Shown: one piece after another, positions 9,190-20,019 of the stretch | Numbering within the stretch: position 1 is the first letter of the stretch | Layout of the letters: every line of letters starts with the position of its first letter | Source: Ornithobacterium rhinotracheale | Lineage (GTDB): Bacteria > Bacteroidota > Bacteroidia > Flavobacteriales > Weeksellaceae | Assembly (NCBI RefSeq): GCF_004088395.1 | Contig: NZ_CP035107.1 | Coordinates: forward strand, 1,255,001 to 1,319,000 | DNA: 64,000 nucleotides | Direction of reading: 5' to 3' | Translations under genes and position numbers: made by a program | Notes under the pieces: model-generated | The model's database searches: none | What the model was told of the DNA's origin: nothing | Seen by the model: only the letters and a program-made list of their open reading frames with translations

Positions 9190-10164
9190 TTGAAATCAGA
9201 AGAAATTTTAAAATACGCAAAAGAGCTCGTGCAACTACAAGCACAAGAAGTTCTCCGTCTAGGCAAAAACCTTGACGAATCTTTTGTAAATTGCATAAAT
9301 GCTTGCAAAAACTGCAAAGGTAAATTAGTACTCGTGGGAGTGGGCAAAAATAAGCCCATTGCCGAAAAAATGGTCGCCACCCTCAACAGCACAGGAACAC
9401 GCGCTCAGTTCCTACATGCGGGTGAAGCTTTGCACGGAGACTTGGGACTTTTAGCCCCAGAAGACATTGCGATAGTTCTCTCTAAATCAGGAAATACCGC
9501 AGAAATTAAAAATGCACTTCCTTCCATAAAAAAACTAAGCAACCAAGTGATTGCCATCACGGGAAACATGCAATCTTATTTGGCTAAAAATACCGATATT
9601 GTGCTCGACACCACTGTCTCTCGCGAGCTAGGATACCTAGAGGTAGCCCCCACGACAAGCACCACCGTTCAACTTGTGATTTGCGATATCATCGCCGTGA
9701 TTTTAAAACAATTAAAAAACTTTACCAAAGAAGATTTTGGGGTATTTCACCCAGGAGGTTCCTTGGGCAAAAAGCTTTCTTGGAAAGTTGCCGACATGGT
9801 AGACTCTAGCCAAAAACCGCGTGTGGACATAGATGCCGATATCAAAGAAGTGATTCAGTCGCTTACTTCGGGACGATTCGGAATCACCGTGGTGGAACAA
9901 AAAGGCAAAATTGTGGGAGTGATTACCGACGGAGATTTGCGCCGAATGTTGCAAAAATATTCTGATTTGAAAGGGATAAAAGCAAATGATATTGCTACTT
10001 TTGCGCCCAAAACTATTCATAAGGATGTGCTCGCGGTAGATGCGCTTAAAATCATCAACCAGAACAAAATTGGGCAGCTTATAGTAGTGGATGACAACAA
10101 CGATTATTTTGGAATTATCGATTTCCATGTATTAACAAATGAAGGATTAAGTGAAGCACAATAA
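9190..10164 (+). CDS. kdsD: Arabinose-5-phosphate isomerase (KdsD/KpsF)
   Basis: 324 aa. Interconverts ribulose-5-phosphate and arabinose-5-phosphate, the first step to Kdo for LPS. The SIS domain (about 30-170) contains VGVGKNKPIAEKMVATLNST and the phosphate-binding VLSKSGNTAEI; the family signature FHPGGSLGKKL follows at about 181-191. Two CBS domains fill the C-terminal half (about 205-320). The start is TTG: no in-frame ATG occurs until about residue 60, well inside the SIS domain. tatC overlaps its end by 14 nt. Confidence 0.95.
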   Translation: MKSEEILKYAKELVQLQAQEVLRLGKNLDESFVNCINACKNCKGKLVLVGVGKNKPIAEKMVATLNSTGTRAQFLHAGEALHGDLGLLAPEDIAIVLSKSGNTAEIKNALPSIKKLSNQVIAITGNMQSYLAKNTDIVLDTTVSRELGYLEVAPTTSTTVQLVICDIIAVILKQLKNFTKEDFGVFHPGGSLGKKLSWKVADMVDSSQKPRVDIDADIKEVIQSLTSGRFGITVVEQKGKIVGVITDGDLRRMLQKYSDLKGIKANDIATFAPKTIHKDVLAVDALKIINQNKIGQLIVVDDNNDYFGIIDFHVLTNEGLSEAQ

Positions 10165-10984
10165 TAATACTCCCAAAAACGATATGCCATTTCTGGATCA
10201 TGTCGCCGAACTCCGTAAACATCTCCTGCGTGCAATTGTGGGCGTGGTTATAGGCGCGATTTTAGCCACGGTTTTCTGGCAACAGATTTTGGATTTCATC
10301 ATGGCACCGCTCAAATCAAATTTTACAACCTACAAAGCATTCAATAAAATTGGACATTTCACAGGCTATGGAGATTTATATCCAAAGCCCTTCAACATTC
10401 AAAGCGAACTCACCAATCTTGAGTTTGGCGGACAGTTTACTGCCATTATTGGAGTAATTTTGGTCGCGGGGCTTATCATCGCTCTGCCCTATGTGGTGTA
10501 CGAAATTTTCCAATTCATTAAACCTGGGCTCACCCCTATGGAACGAAAATATAGCAATCTCACAATGTTTTTCACCATTATGTTTTTCTTGCTCGGTGTG
10601 GGATTTAGTTATTATTTCATTATGCCACTTTCGGTGCATTTCATGTACTTTTTTCAGCCGTTTGGCGTGGAAAATAATTGGAAATTATTAAGCTATATTT
10701 CCGTTTTTGTACAAACAACACTCTCTACGGGCGTAGTGTTTTTATTGCCTATCTTTGTCTATTTCTTGGCTAAAATTGATTTGGTAACGCCCAATTTCAT
10801 GAAAACCTATCGAAAACACGCTTTTGTAGTCGTGCTCACCATTGCCGCAATCATTACCCCAGCCGATATTTTAAGTATGGTAATCGCCTCTATTCCATTG
10901 CTTTTACTTTACGAATTGAGCATTTTAATCGTGAAATGGGTATATAAAAATAAAGAAAGAACTCTGGCTGAAAAAAACATTTAA
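10151..10984 (+). CDS. tatC: Sec-independent protein translocase TatC
   Basis: 277 aa with six hydrophobic segments; the inner-membrane receptor of the Tat pathway that recognises twin-arginine signal peptides. The N-terminus carries MPFLDHVAELRKHLLRAIVG, the conserved family opening, and the first periplasmic loop is followed by FIKPGLTPMERKY. A GTG start with AAGGA four bases upstream is used, overlapping kdsD; an ATG at 10184 (residue 12) is the alternative. A perfect 20-bp hairpin downstream may end the kdsD-tatC transcript. No tatA is in the window. Confidence 0.95.
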   Translation: MKHNNNTPKNDMPFLDHVAELRKHLLRAIVGVVIGAILATVFWQQILDFIMAPLKSNFTTYKAFNKIGHFTGYGDLYPKPFNIQSELTNLEFGGQFTAIIGVILVAGLIIALPYVVYEIFQFIKPGLTPMERKYSNLTMFFTIMFFLLGVGFSYYFIMPLSVHFMYFFQPFGVENNWKLLSYISVFVQTTLSTGVVFLLPIFVYFLAKIDLVTPNFMKTYRKHAFVVVLTIAAIITPADILSMVIASIPLLLLYELSILIVKWVYKNKERTLAEKNI

Positions 10985-11018
10985 ATTAGGCTAAAAATCT
11001 TTTTTTTCGGTATGAGAA

Positions 11019-11066
11019 TCAAAATTCCGTGTGGGGTAGCACCTATTACCCCACACGGAATTTTGA
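11019..11066 (+). terminator. Perfect 20-bp hairpin after tatC
   Basis: 11019-11038 is perfectly complementary to 11047-11066 around an 8-nt loop. The stem contains GTGGGG/CCCCAC in an otherwise AT-rich gap. No strong T-run follows (CTTTATAATT), so it may be a terminator, an mRNA 3'-end stabiliser or part of the repeat mosaic just downstream. Confidence 0.5.
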
Positions 11067-11100
11067 CTTTATAATTAAGTATGTTTTAAAATCCACAGAA

Positions 11101-11265
11101 ATCCAAAATCTAGTTTGGAACGATAAAAATATGCCAAATTCTGTTTTTTTTAGATTCCGAATCAAGTTCGGAATGACATCACGCACAATTTTTCGCACGC
11201 TTGTCACCCTGAACTCGTTTCAGGGTCTAGCGCAAAGAGATTCTGAAATGAATTCAGAATGATAA
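11101..11265. repeat. Mosaic of REP-like palindromes, copy 1
   Basis: Four short imperfect palindromes in a row: TCCAAAATCTAGTTTGGA (11102-11119), ATTCCGAATCAAGTTCGGAAT (11154-11174), ACCCTGAACTCGTTTCAGGGT (11206-11226) and ATTCTGAAATGAATTCAGAAT (11240-11260). The first two are joined by a linker holding ATGCCAAATTC and a T-run, which recurs near 18730 and 38945. A small open frame through this area is not credible as a gene. Confidence 0.7.
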
Positions 11266-11298
11266 ATTATTTTGATTTAGTCTTTTATTTAAAATAAT

Positions 11299-11330
11299 TT
11301 TGTTTAAATATTTTATTTTTAATATATTCG
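11299..11330 (+). promoter_or_regulatory. Candidate promoter of the thiamin operon
   Basis: TTTG (11299-11302), a 20-nt spacer and TATATTCG (11323-11330), 7 of 8 matching TAnnTTTG. Transcription would start about 10 nt before the TPP riboswitch. Confidence 0.5.
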
Positions 11331-11346
11331 CCCTCACGAAACTTGT

Positions 11347-11430
11347 AAAACTTTAGGGGTGCTGAGTGAATCGGCTGAGAAATACCCTTTGAACCTGAAC
11401 AAGATAATTCTTGCGATAGGGAAAAGTTGA
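11347..11430 (+). promoter_or_regulatory. TPP riboswitch (THI box)
   Basis: All core elements are in order: GGGGTGC, CTGAGA, ACCCTTTGAACCTGA, GATAAT and GCGATAGGGAA. AACTTT (11349-11354) pairs with AAAGTT (11423-11428) to close P1. Immediately downstream, an A/U-rich hairpin (about 11432-11463) and some 55 more nt precede thiS; this is the likely expression platform, but transcriptional versus translational control cannot be decided by eye. TPP binding should switch off the thiS-to-thiF operon. Confidence 0.95.
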
Positions 11431-11519
11431 AAAACTATAAAAAATATATTTTTTTGTAGTTTGATTAGCTCAGCCAGCAATGGCTTCTCCTTAAAGATTT
11501 ACAGTAAAAAAATGAGCCA

Positions 11520-11723
11520 ATGATTACTGTAAAAATTAATTCTGAAATTGAACAAATTCCAAAAGAGACTACGCTCTCTAAACTTGTCGTTCTAAAAAGT
11601 ATAGCGACAAGAGGTATTGCTATTGCCGTAAATCAAAAAGTGATCAGTCGTTCCAAGTGGGAAATATTTCAGCTACAAGAGAATGATACTATCTTAATCA
11701 TCAAGGCTACTCAAGGAGGGTAA
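11520..11723 (+). CDS. thiS: Sulfur carrier protein ThiS
   Basis: 67 aa, ubiquitin-like fold, ending in the required Gly-Gly (KATQGG), which is adenylated and then thiocarboxylated to donate sulfur for the thiazole ring. IAIAVNQKVISRSKW is the usual ThiS core. First gene after the TPP riboswitch; thiC starts 25 nt later. Confidence 0.95.
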   Translation: MITVKINSEIEQIPKETTLSKLVVLKSIATRGIAIAVNQKVISRSKWEIFQLQENDTILIIKATQGG

Positions 11724-11736
11724 AATATTCAACTAA

Positions 11737-13605
<1,869 letters not shown>

Positions 13606-13621
13606 CTAAATCGAAATCATA

Positions 13622-14209
13622 ATGTTCATTGTAATCACCCCCGAAAATGAAATTCCAAACGAAATAGATTTAATTCGTGAAATGGCTGAATTTCCCATCA
13701 CTTTCCATGTGCGAAAGCCAACTTTTAACGAAGAAAAAACAAAGAAATGGTTACTAAAATTTGAAGAAAATCAGCTCAAAAAAATGGTGTTACACCAGCA
13801 TCATGAATTGATTGAACATTTTGATTTAAAAGGTTTACACTTTAAAGAAACCCACAGAAAAGAAACAAAAATTAATCAAAAAATTGAATTTTACAGATTA
13901 AAAGATAAAACACTTTCGGCTTCGTTTCATTTGCAAAACGAGGCTGAAAGTCAAAATCTTTTTGACTATGCTTTGCTTAGCCCTGTCTTTAATTCCATTT
14001 CAAAAAACAATTATCAAGGGAAAGATTTTCATTTAAAAAATCCTTTAAAACCAATTATTGCACTGGGAGGAATTACCCAAAACAACCTAGAAAAAACTAA
14101 AAAATATGGATTCTCTGGTGTGGCTGTTTTGGGGAGCATTTGGCAGCGTTCAAAACCTTTAGAATCATTTAAAAATCTGTATTATAAATATTTAAACATT
14201 TTCCAATAA
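13622..14209 (+). CDS. TenI/ThiE-like TIM-barrel protein
   Basis: 195 aa, related to thiamine phosphate synthase and to the thiazole tautomerase TenI. It keeps the C-terminal phosphate-binding blocks PIIALGGIT and GFSGVAVLGSIW and a LSPVFNS segment, but lacks the ThiE substrate blocks QLRIKEGD and VNDD seen in the next gene; their counterparts read FHVRKPT and LHQHHEL. It is therefore more likely a TenI-type thiazole tautomerase or a diverged accessory than a second synthase. It lies 16 nt after thiC and 3 nt before thiE. Confidence 0.8.
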   Translation: MFIVITPENEIPNEIDLIREMAEFPITFHVRKPTFNEEKTKKWLLKFEENQLKKMVLHQHHELIEHFDLKGLHFKETHRKETKINQKIEFYRLKDKTLSASFHLQNEAESQNLFDYALLSPVFNSISKNNYQGKDFHLKNPLKPIIALGGITQNNLEKTKKYGFSGVAVLGSIWQRSKPLESFKNLYYKYLNIFQ

Positions 14210-14212
14210 AAA

Positions 14213-14848
14213 ATGAAATGCATAAAAACGCCTAAAGTTTACTACATAAGTCAAGGAAACACGCCTAATGATCATCTAGAGAACATCAAAAAAATGGTAG
14301 ATGCTGGCGTGGATTGGGTGCAGCTACGCATCAAAGAAGGCGATAAAAAAGAAATTTTGTCGGTTGCAAGTAAAGCGCAAAAATACTGCGAAGAGCACGG
14401 CGTTGTATTTATCGTGAACGATGATATTGAAATTGCTCACTTTACGCACGCAAATGGTGTTCATCTTGGCAAAGAAGACGAAAGTCCAGAAATTGCGAGA
14501 GAACTCCTAGGCAAAGATAAGATTGTAGGCGGCACCGCCAACACATGGGAAGATTGCCAAAAACTTATTGATATGAAAGTAGACTACATAGGATTAGGTC
14601 CCTATCGCTTTACTATCACCAAAAAGAAACTTAGCCCGATTCTCGGCTTGGAAGGTTACAAACAAATCGTCCAAAAAATGAGAGAAAACCATATCAACAT
14701 ACCGATTATAAGCATCGGAGGCATTGAGCTAAAAGATGTCGAAGAGCTACAAAAAATAGGAATAAGTGGCATTGCACTTTCTGGTTTTTTGCACCAAGAA
14801 AAAGAGCCTAAGGCTACCGTCCGTGGAATTCAATCATATTTTAAATAA
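14213..14848 (+). CDS. thiE: Thiamine phosphate synthase ThiE
   Basis: 211 aa TIM barrel coupling HMP-PP with thiazole phosphate. Conserved blocks: VQLRIKEGD (pyrophosphate-binding Arg/Lys), [40 protein letters not shown] and GISGIALSG. Length is typical of the family. It sits inside the thi operon directly after the TenI-like paralogue. Confidence 0.95.
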   Translation: MKCIKTPKVYYISQGNTPNDHLENIKKMVDAGVDWVQLRIKEGDKKEILSVASKAQKYCEEHGVVFIVNDDIEIAHFTHANGVHLGKEDESPEIARELLGKDKIVGGTANTWEDCQKLIDMKVDYIGLGPYRFTITKKKLSPILGLEGYKQIVQKMRENHINIPIISIGGIELKDVEELQKIGISGIALSGFLHQEKEPKATVRGIQSYFK

Positions 14849-14853
14849 AAATC

Positions 14854-15627
14854 ATGAGTAATAAATTAACCATTGCAGACCGTACTTTTAATTCCAGATT
14901 ATTTACAGGAACAGGAAAATTTTCTTCTTCACAATTAATGGAAGAAGCTATTTTAGCAAGCGAGAGCGAGCTTGTAACGGTTGCACTCAAAAGAGTGGAC
15001 GCCAATAATGAGGAAGACGCTATTTTGCAGGGACTACAATTTGATCATATTCATCTATTGCCAAACACTTCGGGCGTGAGAAACGCTAGAGAAGCCATTT
15101 TTTCAGCCGAAATGGCAAGAGAGGCATTAGAAACCAATTGGATAAAAGTAGAAATTCATCCAGACCCTAAATACTTATTGCCCGACGCAGTAGAAACGCT
15201 CAAAGCTTGCGAAGAGCTTGTAAAAAAAGGCTTTGTTGTGATGCCCTACATTCATGCCGATCCCGTTTTGTGCAAACGACTAGAAGATGTGGGCGCGCAA
15301 TGTGTGATGCCTCTAGGGGCACCAATTGGCACCAATAAAGGTTTAAAAACACTCGATTTTTTAAAAATCATCATAGAACAGAGCAATGTTCCCGTGGTTA
15401 TAGACGCAGGAATCGGAGCCCCTTCACACGCTACCTATGCCATGGAGCTGGGGGCAGATGCCGTGCTTGTAAACACTGCTATTGCAGTTTCTGAGCAACC
15501 TGTACAGATGGCAAAAGCCTTTAAATTAGCCGTAGAATCTGGGCGTATGGCATACGAGGCAAAGCTGGGCAAAGTATGCCATCAAGCAGAAGCTAGTAGC
15601 CCTTTTACTAAATTTTTATATGATTAA
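14854..15627 (+). CDS. thiG: Thiazole synthase ThiG
   Basis: 257 aa TIM barrel that condenses deoxyxylulose phosphate, ThiS-thiocarboxylate sulfur and dehydroglycine into thiazole phosphate. Family blocks: [18 protein letters not shown] (catalytic Lys), [41 protein letters not shown] and [12 protein letters not shown]. Works with ThiH, the next gene, 12 nt downstream. Confidence 0.97.
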   Translation: MSNKLTIADRTFNSRLFTGTGKFSSSQLMEEAILASESELVTVALKRVDANNEEDAILQGLQFDHIHLLPNTSGVRNAREAIFSAEMAREALETNWIKVEIHPDPKYLLPDAVETLKACEELVKKGFVVMPYIHADPVLCKRLEDVGAQCVMPLGAPIGTNKGLKTLDFLKIIIEQSNVPVVIDAGIGAPSHATYAMELGADAVLVNTAIAVSEQPVQMAKAFKLAVESGRMAYEAKLGKVCHQAEASSPFTKFLYD

Positions 15628-15639
15628 AATTTTAATGAA

Positions 15640-16749
15640 ATGAAAAGTTTTAATGAAGTCTTAGCTGATTATAGCTGGGACGAAACGCTCCAGAGCATTC
15701 ACCAAAAAACAGAAAAAGATGTGCTAAAGGCACTATCTCATACACAAAGAGATTTAGAAGATTTCAAAGCCTTAATCTCCCCTTCTGCAAAGCCCTATTT
15801 AGAGCAAATGGCTCAAGAAAGCCACGAGCGAACAAGAAAGCGTTTTGGCAATACTATGCAAATGTATTCGCCTATGTATCTGAGCAATGAATGTCATAAT
15901 ATTTGCACCTATTGCGGATTTAGTTTTACTAATAAAATTCCTCGCAGAACGCTCACAGATACTGAAATTTTGCAAGAAGCGGAATTTATAAAAAGTAAAG
16001 GTTACGACCATATTCTACTCGTAACAGGAGAAGCCAATCGCACTGTGGGGGTAGATTATTTATACAATGCCATTCGGTTGTTGCGTCCTCATTTTTCCAA
16101 TATCTCAATTGAAGTTCAGCCATTAAAACAAGAAGAATATGCTTATTTAAAAGAAGCGGGGCTATACGCCACATTGGTTTACCAAGAAACTTATCATAGA
16201 GAAACTTACCGACAGCATCATCCAAAAGGAAAAAAATCAAATTTTGATTTTAGACTAGAAACACCCGATAGATTAGGACAAGCGGGATTACACAAAATCG
16301 GAATCGGAGCTTTGCTAGGCTTAGAAGATTGGCGAGCAGATAGTTTTTTCACAGCACTGCATTTAAAACATCTGCAAAAAACTTATTGGAAAACCAAATA
16401 TTCAATTTCCTTCCCTCGCCTTAGACCATTCAGTGGCGGAATCAAGCCTAAAGTTGAAATGACAGATGCGGATTTAGTCCAGCTTATTTGTGCCTATCGC
16501 CTTTTAGACGAAGATATTGAACTTTCAATTTCCACCCGTGAAAATGCTAAATTTCGAGATAACATTATACACTTAGGAATCACCTCCATGAGTGCCGAAT
16601 CTAAAACAAATCCAGGAGGCTACGCTGTGGAACCTCAATCTTTGGAACAATTTGAAATTTCAGATGAACGCACCACCGATGAGGTATATAATATGTTGAA
16701 AAAAAGTAATTTAGAACCCGTTTGGAAAGACTGGGAAAAAGCTTGGTAA
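15640..16749 (+). CDS. thiH: 2-iminoacetate synthase ThiH
   Basis: 369 aa radical-SAM enzyme that splits tyrosine into dehydroglycine and p-cresol for the thiazole ring. The cluster motif is CHNICTYCGF (CxxxCxxC, about residues 85-92). LVTGEANRTVGVDY and SISFPRLRPFSGG are typical of ThiH. The choice of an oxygen-sensitive ThiH over ThiO fits an anaerobic or microaerobic lifestyle (inference). Confidence 0.96.
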   Translation: MKSFNEVLADYSWDETLQSIHQKTEKDVLKALSHTQRDLEDFKALISPSAKPYLEQMAQESHERTRKRFGNTMQMYSPMYLSNECHNICTYCGFSFTNKIPRRTLTDTEILQEAEFIKSKGYDHILLVTGEANRTVGVDYLYNAIRLLRPHFSNISIEVQPLKQEEYAYLKEAGLYATLVYQETYHRETYRQHHPKGKKSNFDFRLETPDRLGQAGLHKIGIGALLGLEDWRADSFFTALHLKHLQKTYWKTKYSISFPRLRPFSGGIKPKVEMTDADLVQLICAYRLLDEDIELSISTRENAKFRDNIIHLGITSMSAESKTNPGGYAVEPQSLEQFEISDERTTDEVYNMLKKSNLEPVWKDWEKAW

Positions 16750-16753
16750 ACCA

Positions 16754-17803
16754 ATGTTGAACGAAAAAGAAAAAAAACAATACGCACGCCATATCCTACT
16801 CAGCGAAATAGGAATAGAGAAGCAAGTGAAATTAAAAAACTCCTCTGTCTTAGTCATTGGAGCAGGTGGCTTGGGGTGCCCCATTTTGCAATATCTAGCT
16901 GCCGCCGGCGTAGGAAACATCGGAATTATAGATCCAGACAAAGTGAGTGCAAGCAATCTCCATCGGCAAATTTTATTTACTCACAACGACCTCGGAAAAC
17001 CTAAAACAGAAGTTGCCAAAAAGCATTTATCTCACCTCAACCCCTTTATCCAAATCGAAAGTTATCCTTTTGCACTAAATGAGAAAAATGCTTTAGCTCT
17101 TTTCAAAAAATACGATTTAATCGTCGAAGGAAGTGATAGCTTTAGCACAAAATATCTCACAAATGACGCTTGTGTTTTAACCGAAAAACCATTTATTTTA
17201 GGTTCCATTTTTAAATTTGAAGGGCAACTCTCGGTGTACAATTACAGGAACAATGCAACCTATCGCTGCCTTTTTCCCGAGCCTATAAACAGTGCCGACA
17301 TGCCAACTTGTAGCGAAGTAGGTGTTCTCGGTGTTTTACCAGGTGTCGTAGGGACTTTAATGGCAAATGAGGCGATTAAAATTTTAACAGAAATCGGTAA
17401 TGTATTAGCAGGTAAATTGCTTAAAATTAATTTATTAAATCTAGAAATTAATATTTTTGAATTTGAAAAAGATCCTGACATTCAAATTGCGGAAATCTCC
17501 CCCATAACTGTGAGTTGCTCAAACAGAAACCATGAAATAGATTTTGAAACTTATCAAAAAAATAAGGAAAACTATTATTTACTAGATGTGCGCACCTACG
17601 AAGAGCGAGAAATTTCCCACATAGGAGGTCTGCATATTCCTCTACACGAACTCCCCAATCGCTGGCAAGAATTGCCCACTCAAAAACCCGTAGTGGTATA
17701 TTGTGCTCACGGTGTTCGCAGTGCTAGAGCCATTTCGTTTTTAGAACAAAAAATGCCTAATCAGGCTTTTTTAAATTTAGAAAATGGAATCTCTGACACT
17801 TAA
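16754..17803 (+). CDS. thiF: ThiF/MoeB-like adenylyltransferase with C-terminal rhodanese domain
   Basis: 349 aa. The E1-like domain (about 1-235) has the ATP-binding VIGAGGLGCPILQYLAAAG and the catalytic-Cys region MPTCSEVGVLG. A rhodanese domain (about 255-349) has VVYCAHGVRSARA, with the persulfide Cys in its CAHGVRS loop. This MoeZ-like fusion can adenylate ThiS and also supply sulfur. The paired CxxC zinc ligands of E. coli MoeB are not visible: the first pair is reduced to YRCLF and the second is absent. It is the last operon gene, and its stop overlaps the convergent thiD stop by 4 nt. Confidence 0.9.
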   Translation: MLNEKEKKQYARHILLSEIGIEKQVKLKNSSVLVIGAGGLGCPILQYLAAAGVGNIGIIDPDKVSASNLHRQILFTHNDLGKPKTEVAKKHLSHLNPFIQIESYPFALNEKNALALFKKYDLIVEGSDSFSTKYLTNDACVLTEKPFILGSIFKFEGQLSVYNYRNNATYRCLFPEPINSADMPTCSEVGVLGVLPGVVGTLMANEAIKILTEIGNVLAGKLLKINLLNLEINIFEFEKDPDIQIAEISPITVSCSNRNHEIDFETYQKNKENYYLLDVRTYEEREISHIGGLHIPLHELPNRWQELPTQKPVVVYCAHGVRSARAISFLEQKMPNQAFLNLENGISDT

Positions 17804-18612
17804 AATTGTTTATAAAAATGATGTAGAGAACCCTTGCCCTTTCCCCAAGCTTTATCTTTAGCATGCAAAATTGCTTGATACACATACTCTTGTGCAATTG
17901 AAACGGATTCCAAAAATGTTTTTCCAGAGGCAACATAAGTCGCAATGGCAGAGGAAAGAGTGCAGCCCGTCCCGTGCGTATTTTTAGAAATAATTTTCTG
18001 ACTTTCAAATCGATGAATAGATTTATCTGTATCAAAAAAAAGCGAAGTCAGTCGATCTCCCTCTAAATGCCCACCTTTTAACAAAACGGATTGCACACCC
18101 ATTCCCATGATTATATTTCCTGCTTTTTCCATATCCTCTACCGATTTAATAGGCATATTTGCCAAAATAGAGGCTTCATCAAGATTGGGCGTGAGAATAG
18201 AAACTTTAGGAAAAAACTTTTGAATTAAAAATTCGTTTGCTTGCTCATCAAACAATTTCTTTCCGCTTGAAGAAACCATCACAGGATCAAAAACAACAGG
18301 AACATCTGGCATCTCTGCTAAAAATTCGGCTATAATTTGTGCAATTTCTGTTTTATAAACCATTCCTATCTTTATCGCATCGGGGCGGATATCTTCAAGC
18401 ACACTTTCAAGCTGTTGTTTCACGACATCTGGCGGAATTTCAAAAATAGATTGTACTCCCATCGTATTTTGAACAGGCAAGGCAGTCAGCACCGTAGTCG
18501 CATATCCCCCAAGTGCAGAAATTGTTTTGACATCTGCTTGCATACCAGCCCCTCCACTCCCATCGAAACCTGCAATGGACAAAACCGAAAATATATTTTG
18601 AGCTTTTTTCAT
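17800..18612 (-). CDS. thiD: Hydroxymethylpyrimidine/phosphomethylpyrimidine kinase ThiD
   Basis: 270 aa ribokinase-fold kinase making HMP-PP in two phosphorylations. Visible: SIAGFDGSGGAGMQADVKTI near the N-terminus, VFDPVMVSSSGKKL, and the C-terminal anion-hole and catalytic-base motif NTHGTGCTLSSAIAT. It completes the pyrimidine branch but is transcribed toward the operon from its own promoter; no second THI box lies upstream of it. Confidence 0.96.
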   Translation of the reverse strand: MKKAQNIFSVLSIAGFDGSGGAGMQADVKTISALGGYATTVLTALPVQNTMGVQSIFEIPPDVVKQQLESVLEDIRPDAIKIGMVYKTEIAQIIAEFLAEMPDVPVVFDPVMVSSSGKKLFDEQANEFLIQKFFPKVSILTPNLDEASILANMPIKSVEDMEKAGNIIMGMGVQSVLLKGGHLEGDRLTSLFFDTDKSIHRFESQKIISKNTHGTGCTLSSAIATYVASGKTFLESVSIAQEYVYQAILHAKDKAWGKGKGSLHHFYKQF

Positions 18613-18707
18613 AAATGGCTTAACCGATATTTTTTGAACTATGAAAGTAAAGTCTACCTCACAAAGATAGTAAAGTTTTCAAAGACAGAATAAATTAAGT
18701 GCTATAC

Positions 18708-18790
18708 TCCAAATCAAGTTTGGAATGATAAAAATGTGCCAAATTCCATTTTTTTAGATTCCGAAACAATTTCAAAATAATTAAATGATA
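18708..18790. repeat. REP-like palindrome mosaic, copy 2
   Basis: Starts with a TCCAAATCAAGTTTGGA palindrome (18708-18724), then GATAAAAATGTGCCAAATTC, a T-run and AGATTCCGAAACAATTTC, a degraded second palindrome. The order and linker match copy 1 near 11101-11176. It lies between thiD and the M42 peptidase gene. Confidence 0.65.
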
Positions 18791-18860
18791 AAAAAGAATG
18801 ACAAAAAATGCTTAAAAAACATATTTTGCCATTCTCGTAATTAGGGTAAAAAATCAATCT

Positions 18861-19949
18861 TTAATCCTGAAAATAGCTGAAATCATGATTATTTTCGATT
18901 TTTAGCAATGATTCATACATCAGCTGGATTAAGTTTTTCACATCATCTTTATGCACCATTTCCACAGTGGTGTGCATATAGCGAAGTGGCAGGCTTAGCA
19001 GTGCTGATGGCACGCCTCCGTTGCTGTATGCAAAGGCATCGGTATCGGTGCCTGTATAGCGAGAGAGCGCCGCACGCTGAAATGGGATTTTATTGTCTTC
19101 TGCTGCTTTTTCAATTATGTTTCTAAGCGTATGGTGTACGGCTGGGGCATAAGCAATTACGGGGCCTGCACCACATTTTTGTTCACCTTCTTTTTTCTTA
19201 TCAATCATTGGGGTGGTGGTGTCGTGCGTAACATCGGTAACGATGGCAGCATTGGGCTTAATGGTCTCGGCAATCATTTTAGCACCGTTTAGCCCCACTT
19301 CTTCCTGCACTGAATTGGTGATATATAGCCCGAATTTCAGTTTTTTCTTATTCTCTTTTAGCAATCTGGCTACTTCTGCAATCATAAATCCTCCAATTCT
19401 ATTGTCCAATGCACGGCAGCAGAAATATCTATCATTCATTATTTTAAACTCATCGGGGTAAGTTATCACGCAGCCCACATGCACGCCCATCTCTTCTACT
19501 TCTTTTTTATCCTTAGCACCTATGTCTATAAAGATAGATTCTATTTTAGGCGCTTCATCTTTCCCGTGCAGGCGGGTGTGAATGGCGGGCCACCCAAATA
19601 CACCTTCTACAATTCCGTTTTTGGTATGGATATTTACCCTTTTGGAGGGGGCTATGGCTTGGTCTGAGCCACCATTTCGCACGACATAAATTAAGCCATC
19701 TTCGGTGATATAATTCACATACCACGAAATTTCATCAGCGTGCGCCTCTATCACAACTTTAAATTTAGCTTTGGGGTTAATGATTCCATAAGCAGTGCCA
19801 TAGGCATCAGTATGCACCTCGTCTACATACTTTTTAATGTAATCTATCCAGATTTTTTGCCCAGCAGACTCGTAGCCCGTAGGAGAGGCCACATTTAGGT
19901 ATTTTTCTAAAAAGTCCAGACTTTTTTCTTTAAAAAATGTATCTTTCAT
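18861..19949 (-). CDS. M42 family metallo-aminopeptidase
   Basis: 362 aa, full length for the M42 (FrvX/glutamyl aminopeptidase, once annotated as endoglucanase) family of cytosolic di-zinc peptidases. Metal and catalytic residues: IEAHADEI (His, Asp), CRALDNRIGG (bridging Asp), QEEVGLNGA (Glu-Glu pair), VTDVTHD and RYMHTTVEMVH. It probably trims peptides as a large oligomer. It is flanked by non-coding gaps on both sides and likely monocistronic. Confidence 0.93.
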   Translation of the reverse strand: MKDTFFKEKSLDFLEKYLNVASPTGYESAGQKIWIDYIKKYVDEVHTDAYGTAYGIINPKAKFKVVIEAHADEISWYVNYITEDGLIYVVRNGGSDQAIAPSKRVNIHTKNGIVEGVFGWPAIHTRLHGKDEAPKIESIFIDIGAKDKKEVEEMGVHVGCVITYPDEFKIMNDRYFCCRALDNRIGGFMIAEVARLLKENKKKLKFGLYITNSVQEEVGLNGAKMIAETIKPNAAIVTDVTHDTTTPMIDKKKEGEQKCGAGPVIAYAPAVHHTLRNIIEKAAEDNKIPFQRAALSRYTGTDTDAFAYSNGGVPSALLSLPLRYMHTTVEMVHKDDVKNLIQLMYESLLKIENNHDFSYFQD

Positions 19950-20019
19950 TTGATTTTAAGTTTAATTATTTTTTTAGAACTCGAAAGTTAGGAATAATTT
20001 TTGACATCATACCCGTGAT

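Noticed and set aside
11029-11262. 77-codon open frame in the gap after tatC
   Set aside because: It runs through the hairpin and REP-like palindromes and its peptide looks like translated repeat sequence.
11464-11500. GATTAGCTCAGC as part of a tRNA gene
   Set aside because: Resembles a D-arm, but no acceptor stem, anticodon arm or T-arm can be formed around it.
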